Of a stretch of 64,000 nucleotides of DNA, positions 39,538 to 48,251 are shown one piece after another. Every line of letters begins with the position of its first letter. Position 1 is the first letter of the stretch. The position numbers were made by a program, and so were the translations under genes. Source of the stretch: an uncultured Negativicutes bacterium (GTDB lineage: Bacteria; Bacillota; Negativicutes; Veillonellales; Megasphaeraceae); assembly GCA_900752195.1 (NCBI GenBank), contig CAADUJ010000006.1, positions 124,001-188,000 of the forward strand, given 5' to 3'. Below the pieces are notes generated by a model. It was not told where the DNA came from. It made no database searches and saw only the letters and a program-made list of their open reading frames with translations.

Positions 39538-41097
39538 CTACCCCATATGAATAATCTCTGTAGGCGCCTCACCATTATGCCAGGCGTAGTTGGCGTCGCC
39601 GTATTTCATGGCATAGCCGTTCGAGCTGCTGTTGCCAAAGCAGCCGCCGGCACCATCGGCAATAACGGCGTGGTCGCGGTCGCCGTACAGCAATATATCG
39701 CCTTTGCTGGCATATCCCGTGAAGGACTCTACTTTATATCCTCGGGATTCCAGCTCGCTGCATAACGTACTCGTATTCGCAACGCCCTTGTCATATAAAT
39801 CTTTTAAGTCCGGGTTGTAATACGAGCCGACCGCGCATACCGTGTCAACACAGCCCTCGCTGCCGTATGGGCTGACACGGCCCTCGCAGGCCGCAAACGC
39901 CGTATCAACCTGATTCGAGTCTGCCGTGCCGTTATACGTATACGATCCGCTTGTCGTTTGTTTTTGCTTTTTCGCTTTCTTCGCCGCCTGAATCCGCTGC
40001 AATACAGCCGTATCGTTATTGACTTTGACTTCGTACTGCGCCGGCGGTTCGTAGTACATAACGTCCATATCCATGCTGTGCAGGCCGTTGGCAAAGGTAT
40101 GTGTTACATTCTGCACGACATAGTAATTGTTCAGCTCTATATCGCCTAACGCTAAATTGATATAGACGCTGCTGCCGCCGCGGACCCGCACATCGCCGAT
40201 GACGCCTTTCAGGCGAATATCCCGCGTCTTGCGGTTCTTCGTCGTAATGATATGCTGCGCCCGATCCATGGCGTTCGTCGTCTTATCGTCGGGCTTCATC
40301 AAGTACTGCAGCCGTCCCCACTCTTTTACATGTTCCTCATCAACGACAACCCCCGTACGTACTAGCGTGATGCCGACGGCTCCCGGCGCCTCGCGGACGA
40401 CCTTGACATAGTTGTACGTGTCCTTATCGATGGAAGTGCGATAGCTGTAATTTTGCAAGCACTCGGCATCGATATAGATGTCCGTTTTCATGGCCTGCAA
40501 CGATTTCAGCATGATTTTCCCGCCATCGTCGTAAATAAAATACGGCGTATGCTCCGGCAGATTGATAATGGTCAAATCCAGGGCTTTCATCAGAATGTCC
40601 GCCAGTGTCTTGTTATCTTCCAGCCGCTTAGGTATGACGTATTGCGTATTGTCTAAGTCGCCGACAGTCAGCCCGTAGTCATTCGCGATGTTTTGCAACA
40701 ACTGTGTCAGCGTCCAATTCCGGTATACGTAGCAGTCTTTATTTTTGAGATACCGTAACTGGTCATAAGCCAGCACGCGGATTTCTTCATTTTTATCCCG
40801 GTCTTTTTCAAAGACAAAGCCTTGGAACACGATTTCATTGTTGACCTTGAACTGAACGACGTTGCCTTCTTTGAAATCGAGGACGTCATCTTTCAGCACC
40901 TTAAAATCCAGCTTCGCCGGCTGACAGTCGATGCCGCGCGTCAGCTTGACAGCTTCAACCGGTTCGACGAGATATTGGTTCTCGCCGTTGATGATGACCA
41001 TTTCATAGGTTAGCGGCACAGGCATATCGGTTCGGACAATCTGATATTCCGGCTCTTTCGTCTGCGCCGCATTGGTGTTTTGCTGTTCATCTGGCAT
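39538..41097 (-). CDS. Tail hub protein (XkdQ-like) fused to an NlpC/P60-like peptidase
   Basis: Residues 1-365 match the XkdQ hub family (VEAVKLTRGIDCQPAKLDFK, then RVLAYDQLRYLKNKDCYVYR), which forms the central baseplate ring. After a Lys/Thr/Ser linker near 370-395, residues 400-519 form a papain-like wall peptidase: GSEGCVDTVCAVG (candidate catalytic Cys), ASKGDILLYGDRDHAVIAD (candidate His). The enzyme would open the peptidoglycan as the tail penetrates. In many relatives this activity is on a separate protein. Confidence 0.85.
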   Translation of the reverse strand: MPDEQQNTNAAQTKEPEYQIVRTDMPVPLTYEMVIINGENQYLVEPVEAVKLTRGIDCQPAKLDFKVLKDDVLDFKEGNVVQFKVNNEIVFQGFVFEKDRDKNEEIRVLAYDQLRYLKNKDCYVYRNWTLTQLLQNIANDYGLTVGDLDNTQYVIPKRLEDNKTLADILMKALDLTIINLPEHTPYFIYDDGGKIMLKSLQAMKTDIYIDAECLQNYSYRTSIDKDTYNYVKVVREAPGAVGITLVRTGVVVDEEHVKEWGRLQYLMKPDDKTTNAMDRAQHIITTKNRKTRDIRLKGVIGDVRVRGGSSVYINLALGDIELNNYYVVQNVTHTFANGLHSMDMDVMYYEPPAQYEVKVNNDTAVLQRIQAAKKAKKQKQTTSGSYTYNGTADSNQVDTAFAACEGRVSPYGSEGCVDTVCAVGSYYNPDLKDLYDKGVANTSTLCSELESRGYKVESFTGYASKGDILLYGDRDHAVIADGAGGCFGNSSSNGYAMKYGDANYAWHNGEAPTEIIHMG

Positions 41098-41786
41098 CAG
41101 TGCAGCACCACCTTACTCGCCGCCTGGGTTCCCAATTTGACGACCTGCCCAACGGCCAGGGCTGCCGGGACGGCGATTTTATTCAGCGACGCAATAACAA
41201 AAAGGTTATTCGTATTCCCAAGCTGCCGTTTTACGACCTGCTGCAGCGTCTGCCCTGTAGAAGCTGTAACTTGCGACGGTATGTTGTGGCCTGCCGTACT
41301 GCGGTCTTGCGTAACCGTCCCTTTCGTATTGCCTTCGCTGTCCGTCTTGACTTCGATGCGCTTAGCGCCCCAGTCGACGTACTTTTTCAACGTAACGTCG
41401 GCATACATGTCATAGCCTTCCTCCGCGTCTTCATCAATGCTGTAATCTTCCAGCGACGCCTTCATATTGGTCATGGACAGCATCGTGCCGTCTTCTTTCA
41501 TGCGCACAACGATAAACTGGAAAGGCTGCCCCGACGCTTTCAGCGCTTCCAGCTGGTCTACATAGTACGAGGCTTTTTGGAAACTCATAAGCATAGACTG
41601 GTTAAAGGGGTAGTCGCTGTTCGGCAGCATAAACTTAAACGATACCTCCGTAAGGCCGGCCTGCTTTAGGATATTGACTTCGCCTTTTCCCAGCAGGTCG
41701 ACCGTCCGGTTCTTGTTGTTGATTTTGGTACGCATCGACGCCGGGGGAATCGGGATCTGCATCGTATCCATAAACATATAATACAT
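41097..41786 (-). CDS. LysM-domain tail protein (XkdP-like)
   Basis: A 229-residue protein between tape measure and hub. N-terminal part MQIPIPPASMRTKINNKN and VDLLGKGEVNILKQAGLTEV is the XkdP pattern. The C-terminal 55 residues (VTASTGQTLQQVVKRQLGNT to AVGQVVKLG) are a LysM-like module. It shares one base with the hub gene. Confidence 0.87.
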   Translation of the reverse strand: MYYMFMDTMQIPIPPASMRTKINNKNRTVDLLGKGEVNILKQAGLTEVSFKFMLPNSDYPFNQSMLMSFQKASYYVDQLEALKASGQPFQFIVVRMKEDGTMLSMTNMKASLEDYSIDEDAEEGYDMYADVTLKKYVDWGAKRIEVKTDSEGNTKGTVTQDRSTAGHNIPSQVTASTGQTLQQVVKRQLGNTNNLFVIASLNKIAVPAALAVGQVVKLGTQAASKVVLH

Positions 41787-43802
41787 TTACGTTTTCACCC
41801 CTTCCCGATGGATTGCCATTGCTTCCTGTATGCCTTTGACAAGGTTGCTCGTCATGCCGTCAATATCGACGTCGGAGGCTATGCTGTTCTGGTTTTCAAC
41901 GACAATATTGATATGTTGCTGCTGCCACTCGGAGATAACCTGCTGAATCGCCGAATCGCGCAGCTCCTGAATTTCGGCGTCGGTCATTTCGAGGGCATTG
42001 GCCATGCGTTCCGTATTGTCGGCTGTCCGCTTGGCGTTCTTCTTGTTTTCTGCCGCGTCCGGGTCGTAGTGCGACGCCGGCGTAATTTTACTGGTATCAT
42101 AAGCCTCGGGGATAGCCTGCTTCATGGCTTCCTTCACGCCCTGCATCCAGTCGCTAGCACCTAACGTATACCCCGCCGCAGCCGCATCATTGGCGCTGCC
42201 ATAAGTAAATGGCTCAATATGCCAGGCCGCATCGGGGATAGCCATTCGCTCGCCTCGCCAATCTCCCGCATTGACCGCAGAAATATTCATGCCCGGTATT
42301 TTATTTACGATGCCGATAATGTCATTGACGGCTTGGGCTATATAGTCCACAATTCCGTTCCAGATGTCGACGAACAAATTGTACGTAGCGGCTGCCGGGT
42401 CCTGGAACACGCTGCCCAGGAAGTTGGCAAAGGCAATAAAGCCGTTGGCAACGGCTTTGATGATATTCAGAATACTTGTACCCAGCCAGGCAAAGGCCCC
42501 GAAAATAAGCCCCGTCGCGGAAACGCTCGTGCCGGCGAAGTAGTTGACTGCCGCTACAGCCAAGTAAAAAATACCGATGAGGACAACGATTGCCCCGATG
42601 ATCCACGTGATGGGGCACATGGCCAGGGCCGCATTAAACCCTTCCTGTGCTAATGTCAGGGCAATAATAGCCGCTGTTTCTGCCCAATCGGCGATAGTCT
42701 TGACCCCTGTCGCCGCAGCGGCAATGCCCATCTGCCCTGCGCTGACAAGGGCATTCAGGCCGACGTATACCAGGGCCAGCCCCAAGGCACCCAAAGCGGC
42801 CTCTGCCGCCCAGGCATGGGTATTAAAGAAGTCCCCGACATAGGAAATAGCGCTGACGGCCGTATCCATAAACCATTGAATGACGCCGACGGCAGCGTAG
42901 AACATCGGCGCGACCGTTTCAATGCCCCATTCGATGTTATTGACAAAGAACCGGACGCCGTCGCTGTTCGCCAGGTCGTTCAGCCGCTTAAAGACGGGGG
43001 CAAATTCCCGCAAGGCAATGTTCGTCAGCTCCGTGAAATGGTCGCCCCAGCGCTTCGGCATGGTGGCGAACTGGGCGTTGATTTCGTCCATATTGTTGAG
43101 TACGGCATTGCGGATTATGTCGGCCGTAACTTTACCCTCCGACGCCAGCTGCTTCAGCGCGCCGCGAGGCACGCCCATTTCTTTGGCAATCATGTTTTCG
43201 ATAATCGGCGCGTTTTCGGCGATACTGCGGAACTCGTCGCCCTGCAGCGTTCCCGACGCCAGGCCCTGCGTCAGCTGCACCATAGCGTCTTGCTGATGTG
43301 CCCGGTCGACGCCTCCGATAACGAACATTTTTTGAATACCTTCCATGAAACGCGTCGCTTCGCGCGGATCGGGAAAGGCGTCATGGGCGCTTTGGGCCAG
43401 CTGCGATACGGCACGAGCCATGTCGAGGTAGCCGCCGCGGGCGCGCTGCGCCGATTCAAAAATCAAGTTGTTCAGATATGCCACGTTTTCCTGCGAGCCG
43501 GCAATAAGCTTCAGCCGTGCCTGTACGCCGGCGTATTCGTCGGCCGTGCTGACCAGATTATTGAGGCCGTTAGAAATGGCCTCAATGCCCTGCATAGCCG
43601 CGCTGGCCAGGAAACTGCCAGCAAAGACGCTTTTCAACATTCCGAATTTAGAAGAAGCTATATCGGCCGAATCGCCGGCCCGGCTGGCCGCGCCAGATAC
43701 TTCATTGAGCCGTCTGGCAACAGTATTCGACGCCTGGCTGATACGGTCCAGTACGGGCGAAAAGCCGTCGCGCAGACGGATATAGTTTTCTATCGTTGCC
43801 AT
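41787..43802 (-). CDS. Tail tape measure protein
   Basis: The 671-residue protein sets tail length and is packed inside the tube. It has an N-terminal TP901/phage tape-measure domain (ARLKLIAGSQENVAYLNNLI near 95, then GDEFRSIAENAPIIENMIAK), hydrophobic segments near 310-450, and a helical C-terminus. It is short for the family, suggesting a short tail tube if the usual length relation holds. GGGGGG lies before ATG 43802. Confidence 0.9.
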   Translation of the reverse strand: MATIENYIRLRDGFSPVLDRISQASNTVARRLNEVSGAASRAGDSADIASSKFGMLKSVFAGSFLASAAMQGIEAISNGLNNLVSTADEYAGVQARLKLIAGSQENVAYLNNLIFESAQRARGGYLDMARAVSQLAQSAHDAFPDPREATRFMEGIQKMFVIGGVDRAHQQDAMVQLTQGLASGTLQGDEFRSIAENAPIIENMIAKEMGVPRGALKQLASEGKVTADIIRNAVLNNMDEINAQFATMPKRWGDHFTELTNIALREFAPVFKRLNDLANSDGVRFFVNNIEWGIETVAPMFYAAVGVIQWFMDTAVSAISYVGDFFNTHAWAAEAALGALGLALVYVGLNALVSAGQMGIAAAATGVKTIADWAETAAIIALTLAQEGFNAALAMCPITWIIGAIVVLIGIFYLAVAAVNYFAGTSVSATGLIFGAFAWLGTSILNIIKAVANGFIAFANFLGSVFQDPAAATYNLFVDIWNGIVDYIAQAVNDIIGIVNKIPGMNISAVNAGDWRGERMAIPDAAWHIEPFTYGSANDAAAAGYTLGASDWMQGVKEAMKQAIPEAYDTSKITPASHYDPDAAENKKNAKRTADNTERMANALEMTDAEIQELRDSAIQQVISEWQQQHINIVVENQNSIASDVDIDGMTSNLVKGIQEAMAIHREGVKT

Positions 43803-43805
43803 AGG

Positions 43806-44416
43806 CTACCCCCCTTTCTTCGCTTCCTCTGCGGCTTTCTTCTCCGCCCTGGCATATTCCTGACAGCAGGCATATACAAAGGCCCTCTCTTCTTCAGACA
43901 AAGCCCGTAATTCGTTCGGCAGGATATGCAGTTTCACCAGGGCAAAATACGCCAGCGTCGTTTCGGCGTCTTTTGCCCGTATTAGTTTTTTACGGCCTTG
44001 ATTTTATCCCCCATGCCGGTCTGAAAATCGCTTGCCTCCGACGCCGCCAGGTACAGGTCTGCCAGCTCGCCCGGCGTCAGTAAATCCTTAAGCAGCGCCT
44101 CTGCACCGACGACGCCGCGGTTCGTCTGCAATTCTGCGTCGTCCAGGTTCGGGAATACGATGCTCTTCAACGTAAATTCCGTCGTAAACCGTTCCCGATC
44201 GAATACGGTCTGATAGTCCCGCGTGCCCTTCACCGGTACTTTTTTTGTGCATCGCTTTTGCAAGGCTTCGATTTCATCATTAGTAAGGGCCCGCAACTCC
44301 CATTCAATGGGCTTGCCGTCGACGCCGATGTAGCGCTTCGACGCCACGTATTTAACTGGCTCTTTGACAATCTCGTTTTCCTTAAAAAATGCGCTCAGTG
44401 TCTTTACTTCACTCAT
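43806..44416 (-). CDS. Tail assembly chaperone, long form by -1 frameshift (XkdN-like, gpGT analogue)
   Basis: The 0-frame ends at TAA 43982-43984. Directly before it is the heptamer A-AAA-AAC (43985-43991), a classical slippery site. A -1 shift there joins a further 59 codons (LIRAKDAETTLAYFALVKLH onward) that end in TAG 43806-43808, four bases before the tape-measure ATG. This fills an otherwise empty 180-base gap. Nearly all tailed phages make such a second, longer chaperone at this place, so the extension is well supported by position, site and open frame. Confidence 0.85.
43982..44416 (-). CDS. Tail assembly chaperone, short form (XkdN-like)
   Basis: A 144-residue protein between the tube and tape-measure genes: MSEVKTLSAFFKENEIVKEP at the start, RYIGVDGKPIEWELRALTND, and TTEFTLKSIVFPNLDDAELQ. 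It corresponds to gpG: abundant, not in the virion, coats the tape measure during assembly. Confidence 0.9.
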   Translation of the reverse strand: MSEVKTLSAFFKENEIVKEPVKYVASKRYIGVDGKPIEWELRALTNDEIEALQKRCTKKVPVKGTRDYQTVFDRERFTTEFTLKSIVFPNLDDAELQTNRGVVGAEALLKDLLTPGELADLYLAASEASDFQTGMGDKIKAVKN

Positions 44417-44428
44417 CTACTATTCCTC

Positions 44429-44911
44429 CTATGCCTGCATACCGTCTAACAAGGTGAATTTTTCCGGAATCTGAAGCCCCTCAAACGTAAAAGATATTTC
44501 ATCTTCCAGCCAGTCGCCGTCGGCGTCAAACGCCGCGATAGTCGTTTTGTCAATATTGCAGTTCGTTAAAATAACCGTGCGCCGTCCTGCTTTTGCGGTC
44601 GGGTCTTCGTTAGAAATCTGCATGTCAAAATACGTATCCACGCCGTTATTAACAAAATTCATAATCATATCGTCAAACAGCGACGTGTTCTTATAAATCC
44701 GCAGCGTGCCGCTCCCCTTGGCCCCGACGGACTTATTGCCCTTGAGCAGGCGCCCCAGGATCGGCACTTCCTTCTTGTCTTTCTCAATCGTCGCGTTCAA
44801 TGACTTCGCCTGAAACAGCAAGTATCTGTTTCCACTAATCGTCACATACGCCGACGCCAGCTTCGCCGAAATGACGTCGCCAGCGAACATGGTGCGAATT
44901 GCATCTGGCAT
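44429..44911 (-). CDS. Tail tube protein (XkdM-like)
   Basis: The 160-residue protein forms the inner tube: MFAGDVISAKLASAYVTISG at the start, LLFQAKSLNATIEKDKKEVP, then FTFEGLQIPEKFTLLDGMQA at the end. Position after the sheath gene and length match XkdM. Confidence 0.92.
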   Translation of the reverse strand: MPDAIRTMFAGDVISAKLASAYVTISGNRYLLFQAKSLNATIEKDKKEVPILGRLLKGNKSVGAKGSGTLRIYKNTSLFDDMIMNFVNNGVDTYFDMQISNEDPTAKAGRRTVILTNCNIDKTTIAAFDADGDWLEDEISFTFEGLQIPEKFTLLDGMQA

Positions 44912-44927
44912 ATTTCGTCCCTCCCTT

Positions 44928-46283
44928 CTATGCTACGTAAATCGTGCAGTACAGTTTTTCCATGCAGACCGTCGGCTGGATTTCAAATGTCCATAAGACA
45001 GAATCTTTGGAATCACCCTGCGTCGGAACAGGCAGATCGTCGGCCACGAAGTTCTGAATGGCGCGTACTTTCTGGTAATTTTCAAAGAGCGCCACGCCGT
45101 CATTCCAAAGGGCTAGCCTGCCCTGGTCGTCATTCTGCACTTTGCCGAGATACGTCCGGTTAAACAGCCGCGCCAAATCGATGGCCGCATTATCCAGTAC
45201 GCGAATAACCTGATTAAAGGAAAAGTATTCGTTCTTGTCCTTCGTAAACTCCGTGAATGTGTTGATGTCCTTCAGCACCCGCGTGTCGCCCTCCACGTTG
45301 CCGCTGACGGCGTCCGTGACGTTGTGGAACATCAAGAGGCCGTCCGTAATGGCCTGTTCCAATTCGTACTGCTTATACGCCGTATTGACCGTATACTCGC
45401 CGTCGTAGATTTTATTCGTGCAACTGGCGTTGATCGCACAGCTTGCTTCGGCCCCGGTCAGCCAGTATACAAGACTGCCAGGTTCTACGCCGGCGTCGGT
45501 AACGTTGTTCTTGATAGAGATAACGCCTTCGTAGTTGGCTTTTTCTTTCCCGTACAAAATAACCTGGAATTTTGCCCCCGAATCTTCACGGCAGCGCTTG
45601 ACGAAATTGATCAGCAGCGACTGAATTGCCGAATCCGTCCCGGCGTAGCCCAGGCAGTTAAAGTAATACGGCTCGATGAGCTCAATATAGTCCTGATAGT
45701 TGGCCGTCGTGACCTCGGAACCGTTCGTGCCGCCTGTAAGGGCTGTCGAAGCCGTCGCCGTCAGCGCGCCGGTCTGAATGAATTTGACATAGTCGTTTGC
45801 CGTCAATTCTTCTCCGGTCGCCACGTTATCCTGCTCGTCGACGGCTTTCAGCACACCGTCCGTTTTTAAGTACGTCGTGACAATGAACTTGCCCTCATGG
45901 TCTACGTCGTCCTGAATAGCGACGGATAAATCATTGCCGCGCAGTCCCGGATACAGGGCTTCGGCAATCTCATTCTTGGCTTTTTCCCCATCGCCGTTGA
46001 GGCGGTAGAAATAGCCCGTCTTCAAGTTGATAAACAGGTCGCGCAGCCCTTTCATGCTGTCGTGGCCGTAGTCATAGCCGAAAATCTGCTGGCAGTCCGT
46101 CTGAAATGTATCCGCATCGACGCGGAAAATCTGCCCGGCAGGGCCCCAGTCGAGTTCCAACGCCATCGTGCCATAGCCGCGGTCGGCTATATCCACAGAT
46201 CCCCGTTCTTTGCTGACAAAGTTAATATACGTACCTGGCAGCTTCTTATTTTGAAACAGCCAAATTCCGCCTCCTAATGCCAT
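44928..46283 (-). CDS. Tail sheath protein (XkdK-like)
   Basis: The 451-residue contractile sheath subunit, which identifies the virion as myovirus-type. It begins MALGGGIWLFQNKKLPGTYI, with RGYGTMALELDWGP, and ends SVLWTFEIQPTVCMEKLYCT, the family pattern. Hydrophobic core segments lie in the C-terminal half (ELEQAITDGLLMFHNVTDAV). Confidence 0.95.
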   Translation of the reverse strand: MALGGGIWLFQNKKLPGTYINFVSKERGSVDIADRGYGTMALELDWGPAGQIFRVDADTFQTDCQQIFGYDYGHDSMKGLRDLFINLKTGYFYRLNGDGEKAKNEIAEALYPGLRGNDLSVAIQDDVDHEGKFIVTTYLKTDGVLKAVDEQDNVATGEELTANDYVKFIQTGALTATASTALTGGTNGSEVTTANYQDYIELIEPYYFNCLGYAGTDSAIQSLLINFVKRCREDSGAKFQVILYGKEKANYEGVISIKNNVTDAGVEPGSLVYWLTGAEASCAINASCTNKIYDGEYTVNTAYKQYELEQAITDGLLMFHNVTDAVSGNVEGDTRVLKDINTFTEFTKDKNEYFSFNQVIRVLDNAAIDLARLFNRTYLGKVQNDDQGRLALWNDGVALFENYQKVRAIQNFVADDLPVPTQGDSKDSVLWTFEIQPTVCMEKLYCTIYVA

Positions 46284-46296
46284 AGCTTACCCTCCT

Positions 46297-46497
46297 TTAC
46301 GGATTGACCGTCCGTACGACAGGACGCGTCAGCGCCCCTTGAATAATCTTGTCAATGTCGGCATGCGTATACTGCTGGCCTTCTTCCAGTTCACAGCATA
46401 GTAAGTCAGCATACCGCCTGTATTTCTTCGATTTGACGATGGTTACGGCGTCGAATTTGGCTTCCACCGCCGTTGTCGCCATTGTTTCTTCACTCAT
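46297..46497 (-). CDS. Small conserved phage protein upstream of the sheath
   Basis: A 66-residue protein: FDAVTIVKSKKYRRYADLLC, then EGQQYTHADIDKIIQGALTR. In PBSX-like phages a small gene of this size precedes the sheath gene. It overlaps the upstream gene by eight bases. Function unknown. Confidence 0.8.
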   Translation of the reverse strand: MSEETMATTAVEAKFDAVTIVKSKKYRRYADLLCCELEEGQQYTHADIDKIIQGALTRPVVRTVNP

Positions 46498-46930
46498 TCT
46501 TGACTCTCCCTTCCGTATGTAACGTCCGCATCGCAGGAGCCGGGTTAACGACCTTTATAACATGCATGTTATATGACACTAAAAAATGCAGCACATTGTC
46601 GGTAATACGGTAACTCATTTCCGTGCCGCGCAGCTTTTGGCCGCCATCGATAGTAATATATTCCAATGCCATAAACAGCGTATCGGCCATAGCCGTAAGT
46701 GACCGCCTGTCCTTAATTTCGCCGTTCCTATCTAAAAACAGCAGCACATCGAAGGCGTATTCCCGCCAGTACCGGTTCCCCAGCTCCCGTTCTTGCGACG
46801 CGTCGATGAGCTCTACGTAAAAACAGGGAAAATGGGCGTGCTGTTTATGATAGTCCGTATACACGGCATATCCCGTTTGACACGATAACACGGCCGCGAT
46901 GCCTTCGGTAATACTTCGGACGTCGTCCAT
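46490..46930 (-). CDS. Tail terminator-like / minor tail protein (DUF6838-like)
   Basis: A 146-residue protein with TGYAVYTDYHKQHAHFPCFY, then EYAFDVLLFLDRNGEIKDRR and HFLVSYNMHVIKV. Its position, last of the head-tail connector genes and before the sheath, points to the tail-completion role. It shares one base with the gp10-like gene. Confidence 0.75.
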   Translation of the reverse strand: MDDVRSITEGIAAVLSCQTGYAVYTDYHKQHAHFPCFYVELIDASQERELGNRYWREYAFDVLLFLDRNGEIKDRRSLTAMADTLFMALEYITIDGGQKLRGTEMSYRITDNVLHFLVSYNMHVIKVVNPAPAMRTLHTEGRVKNE

Positions 46931-47538
46931 TAGCGCGGCCCCCTTTCCAAATATGCTGTAATAATCCGTGATAATAGCCGTTTTGAAACCCGCTTCGTTT
47001 TTTGTTCCGCCTTTTCGGCCATATGCTGTCCCGGTACCCAGGGACGAACTAAGCGCTTGCCAATAGCCGGCACAAAACGGCCCGGGCGCTGCCGGTGCCC
47101 GTCATTGACGTAGCTAGCATAGGACGCTGAGTTGAACACTTTGACAGCATACGTATTTCCTTGCTTTTGCAGGTCGCCAGCGTCCCAGCTGCGCCGCATG
47201 TGTTCCGACGCCGTCATAACCAGATACTGCCTGCCCTTCTTGCGGCTGTTCTTAACCCGTTTAACGGCATGGGCATTACGCGTATTGCGCGATTTTGCGT
47301 TCCGGAATCCCTTGGCCCCTACTTCCATAGCCTGAATCCGTTCATATCCTTTTTGTGTGACTTCAAATTCCTTAGCCCCGCCGACTGGGGTGTTTTTAAT
47401 GGCTTCAGCCAGATACACCTGCGCCAGCGATTCAGCGCACTCTTCCATACAGGCCTGCTTTTCCTGCGGACTATTCAGTGCCTCGATTTGCCGGCGCAGA
47501 GCTTCAAACCCGGCAAAGGATACATCTACATTAGCCAT
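46930..47538 (-). CDS. HK97 gp10-like head-tail joining protein
   Basis: A 202-residue basic protein starting at ATG 47538 (MANVDVSFAGFEALRRQIEA), which overlaps the end of the upstream gene by eight bases. The longer open frame to 47721 is a shadow through that gene. It shows IKNTPVGGAKEFEVTQKGYE, typical of gp10, and RSWDAGDLQKQGNTYAVKVF with YASYVNDGHRQRPGRFVPAI near the C-terminus. Confidence 0.87.
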   Translation of the reverse strand: MANVDVSFAGFEALRRQIEALNSPQEKQACMEECAESLAQVYLAEAIKNTPVGGAKEFEVTQKGYERIQAMEVGAKGFRNAKSRNTRNAHAVKRVKNSRKKGRQYLVMTASEHMRRSWDAGDLQKQGNTYAVKVFNSASYASYVNDGHRQRPGRFVPAIGKRLVRPWVPGQHMAEKAEQKTKRVSKRLLSRIITAYLERGPR

Positions 47539-47902
47539 CGTATGTACCTCGATGCAGGAGCGGCACTTCCTGATGGCTGTCATACACGGCCGGCACGCCG
47601 GCTGCTTTGAATTGCAGCGTCCGCCCTCGTTGTACGACATCGATGTCCGAACCAGCGGCAATGAGAATATCCGGGGCAATAAAAAGGGTAATAGACTGGC
47701 TAAACGATGCCAATCCATCACCCTGTTCGGTCGGCGTTATGTTTTTATACGATACGCGGCAGGGATACGGCCCTGCTTGTTGCGGCTCCGATGATACGAT
47801 ACCGTTTGCATCGGGTTCGCCGTCCTGATACGTCCATATAGTAGCCTGGCCGTCATAGAGCCGTTCCAGCGCCGCTCTTACCAGCGCAGTTTTCGGTAAC
47901 AT
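47531..47902 (-). CDS. Head-closure protein (XkdH/DUF-type minor capsid)
   Basis: A 123-residue protein with ALERLYDGQATIWTYQDGEP, then PYPCRVSYKNITPTEQGDGL and SQSITLFIAPDILIAAGSDI. This matches minor capsid proteins placed between connector and gp10 in Firmicutes phages. It overlaps the connector gene by 25 bases. Confidence 0.82.
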   Translation of the reverse strand: MLPKTALVRAALERLYDGQATIWTYQDGEPDANGIVSSEPQQAGPYPCRVSYKNITPTEQGDGLASFSQSITLFIAPDILIAAGSDIDVVQRGRTLQFKAAGVPAVYDSHQEVPLLHRGTYDG

Positions 47903-48249
47903 GCTAAATCACGCTCCCTCAGCCATGAGATAATCACGCCGTCAAGCCGCGATTCTGCCGACGTGCCTTCAAACTCAACCGTCGTATCCCCTTCTTCAAT
48001 GCGGGACACGACGGCTAAGTCGTCAGCGCTTAGTACGTCAGCCTTCTTCATCTGCAAAAAGCGCCCGGCCGCCCGTTCTTCGACGACGGTATCCAGCGCA
48101 TCCGGCAACGTTTCCAGATTACAATCGTCCAGCACGGCTCGCTCTTCAGCCTGCAACAAGTAGGTCAGCAAGGCGTCATCAGCAGGCTGTGCCGTGTATC
48201 CCGTCGCTGCCTGAATCAGCATTTTGACGTTATCTATCGACGCCGCCAT
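47878..48249 (-). CDS. Head-tail connector protein (DUF3199-like)
   Basis: A 123-residue mostly helical protein: MAASIDNVKMLIQAATGYTA, LLTYLLQAEERAVLDDCNLE, and LDGVIISWLRERDLACYRKL. I start at ATG 48249, directly after the capsid stop; the frame to 48285 runs into the capsid gene. Second gene behind the capsid, the usual place for the gp15/gp6-like adaptor. Confidence 0.82.
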   Translation of the reverse strand: MAASIDNVKMLIQAATGYTAQPADDALLTYLLQAEERAVLDDCNLETLPDALDTVVEERAAGRFLQMKKADVLSADDLAVVSRIEEGDTTVEFEGTSAESRLDGVIISWLRERDLACYRKLRW

Positions 48250-48251
48250 CG

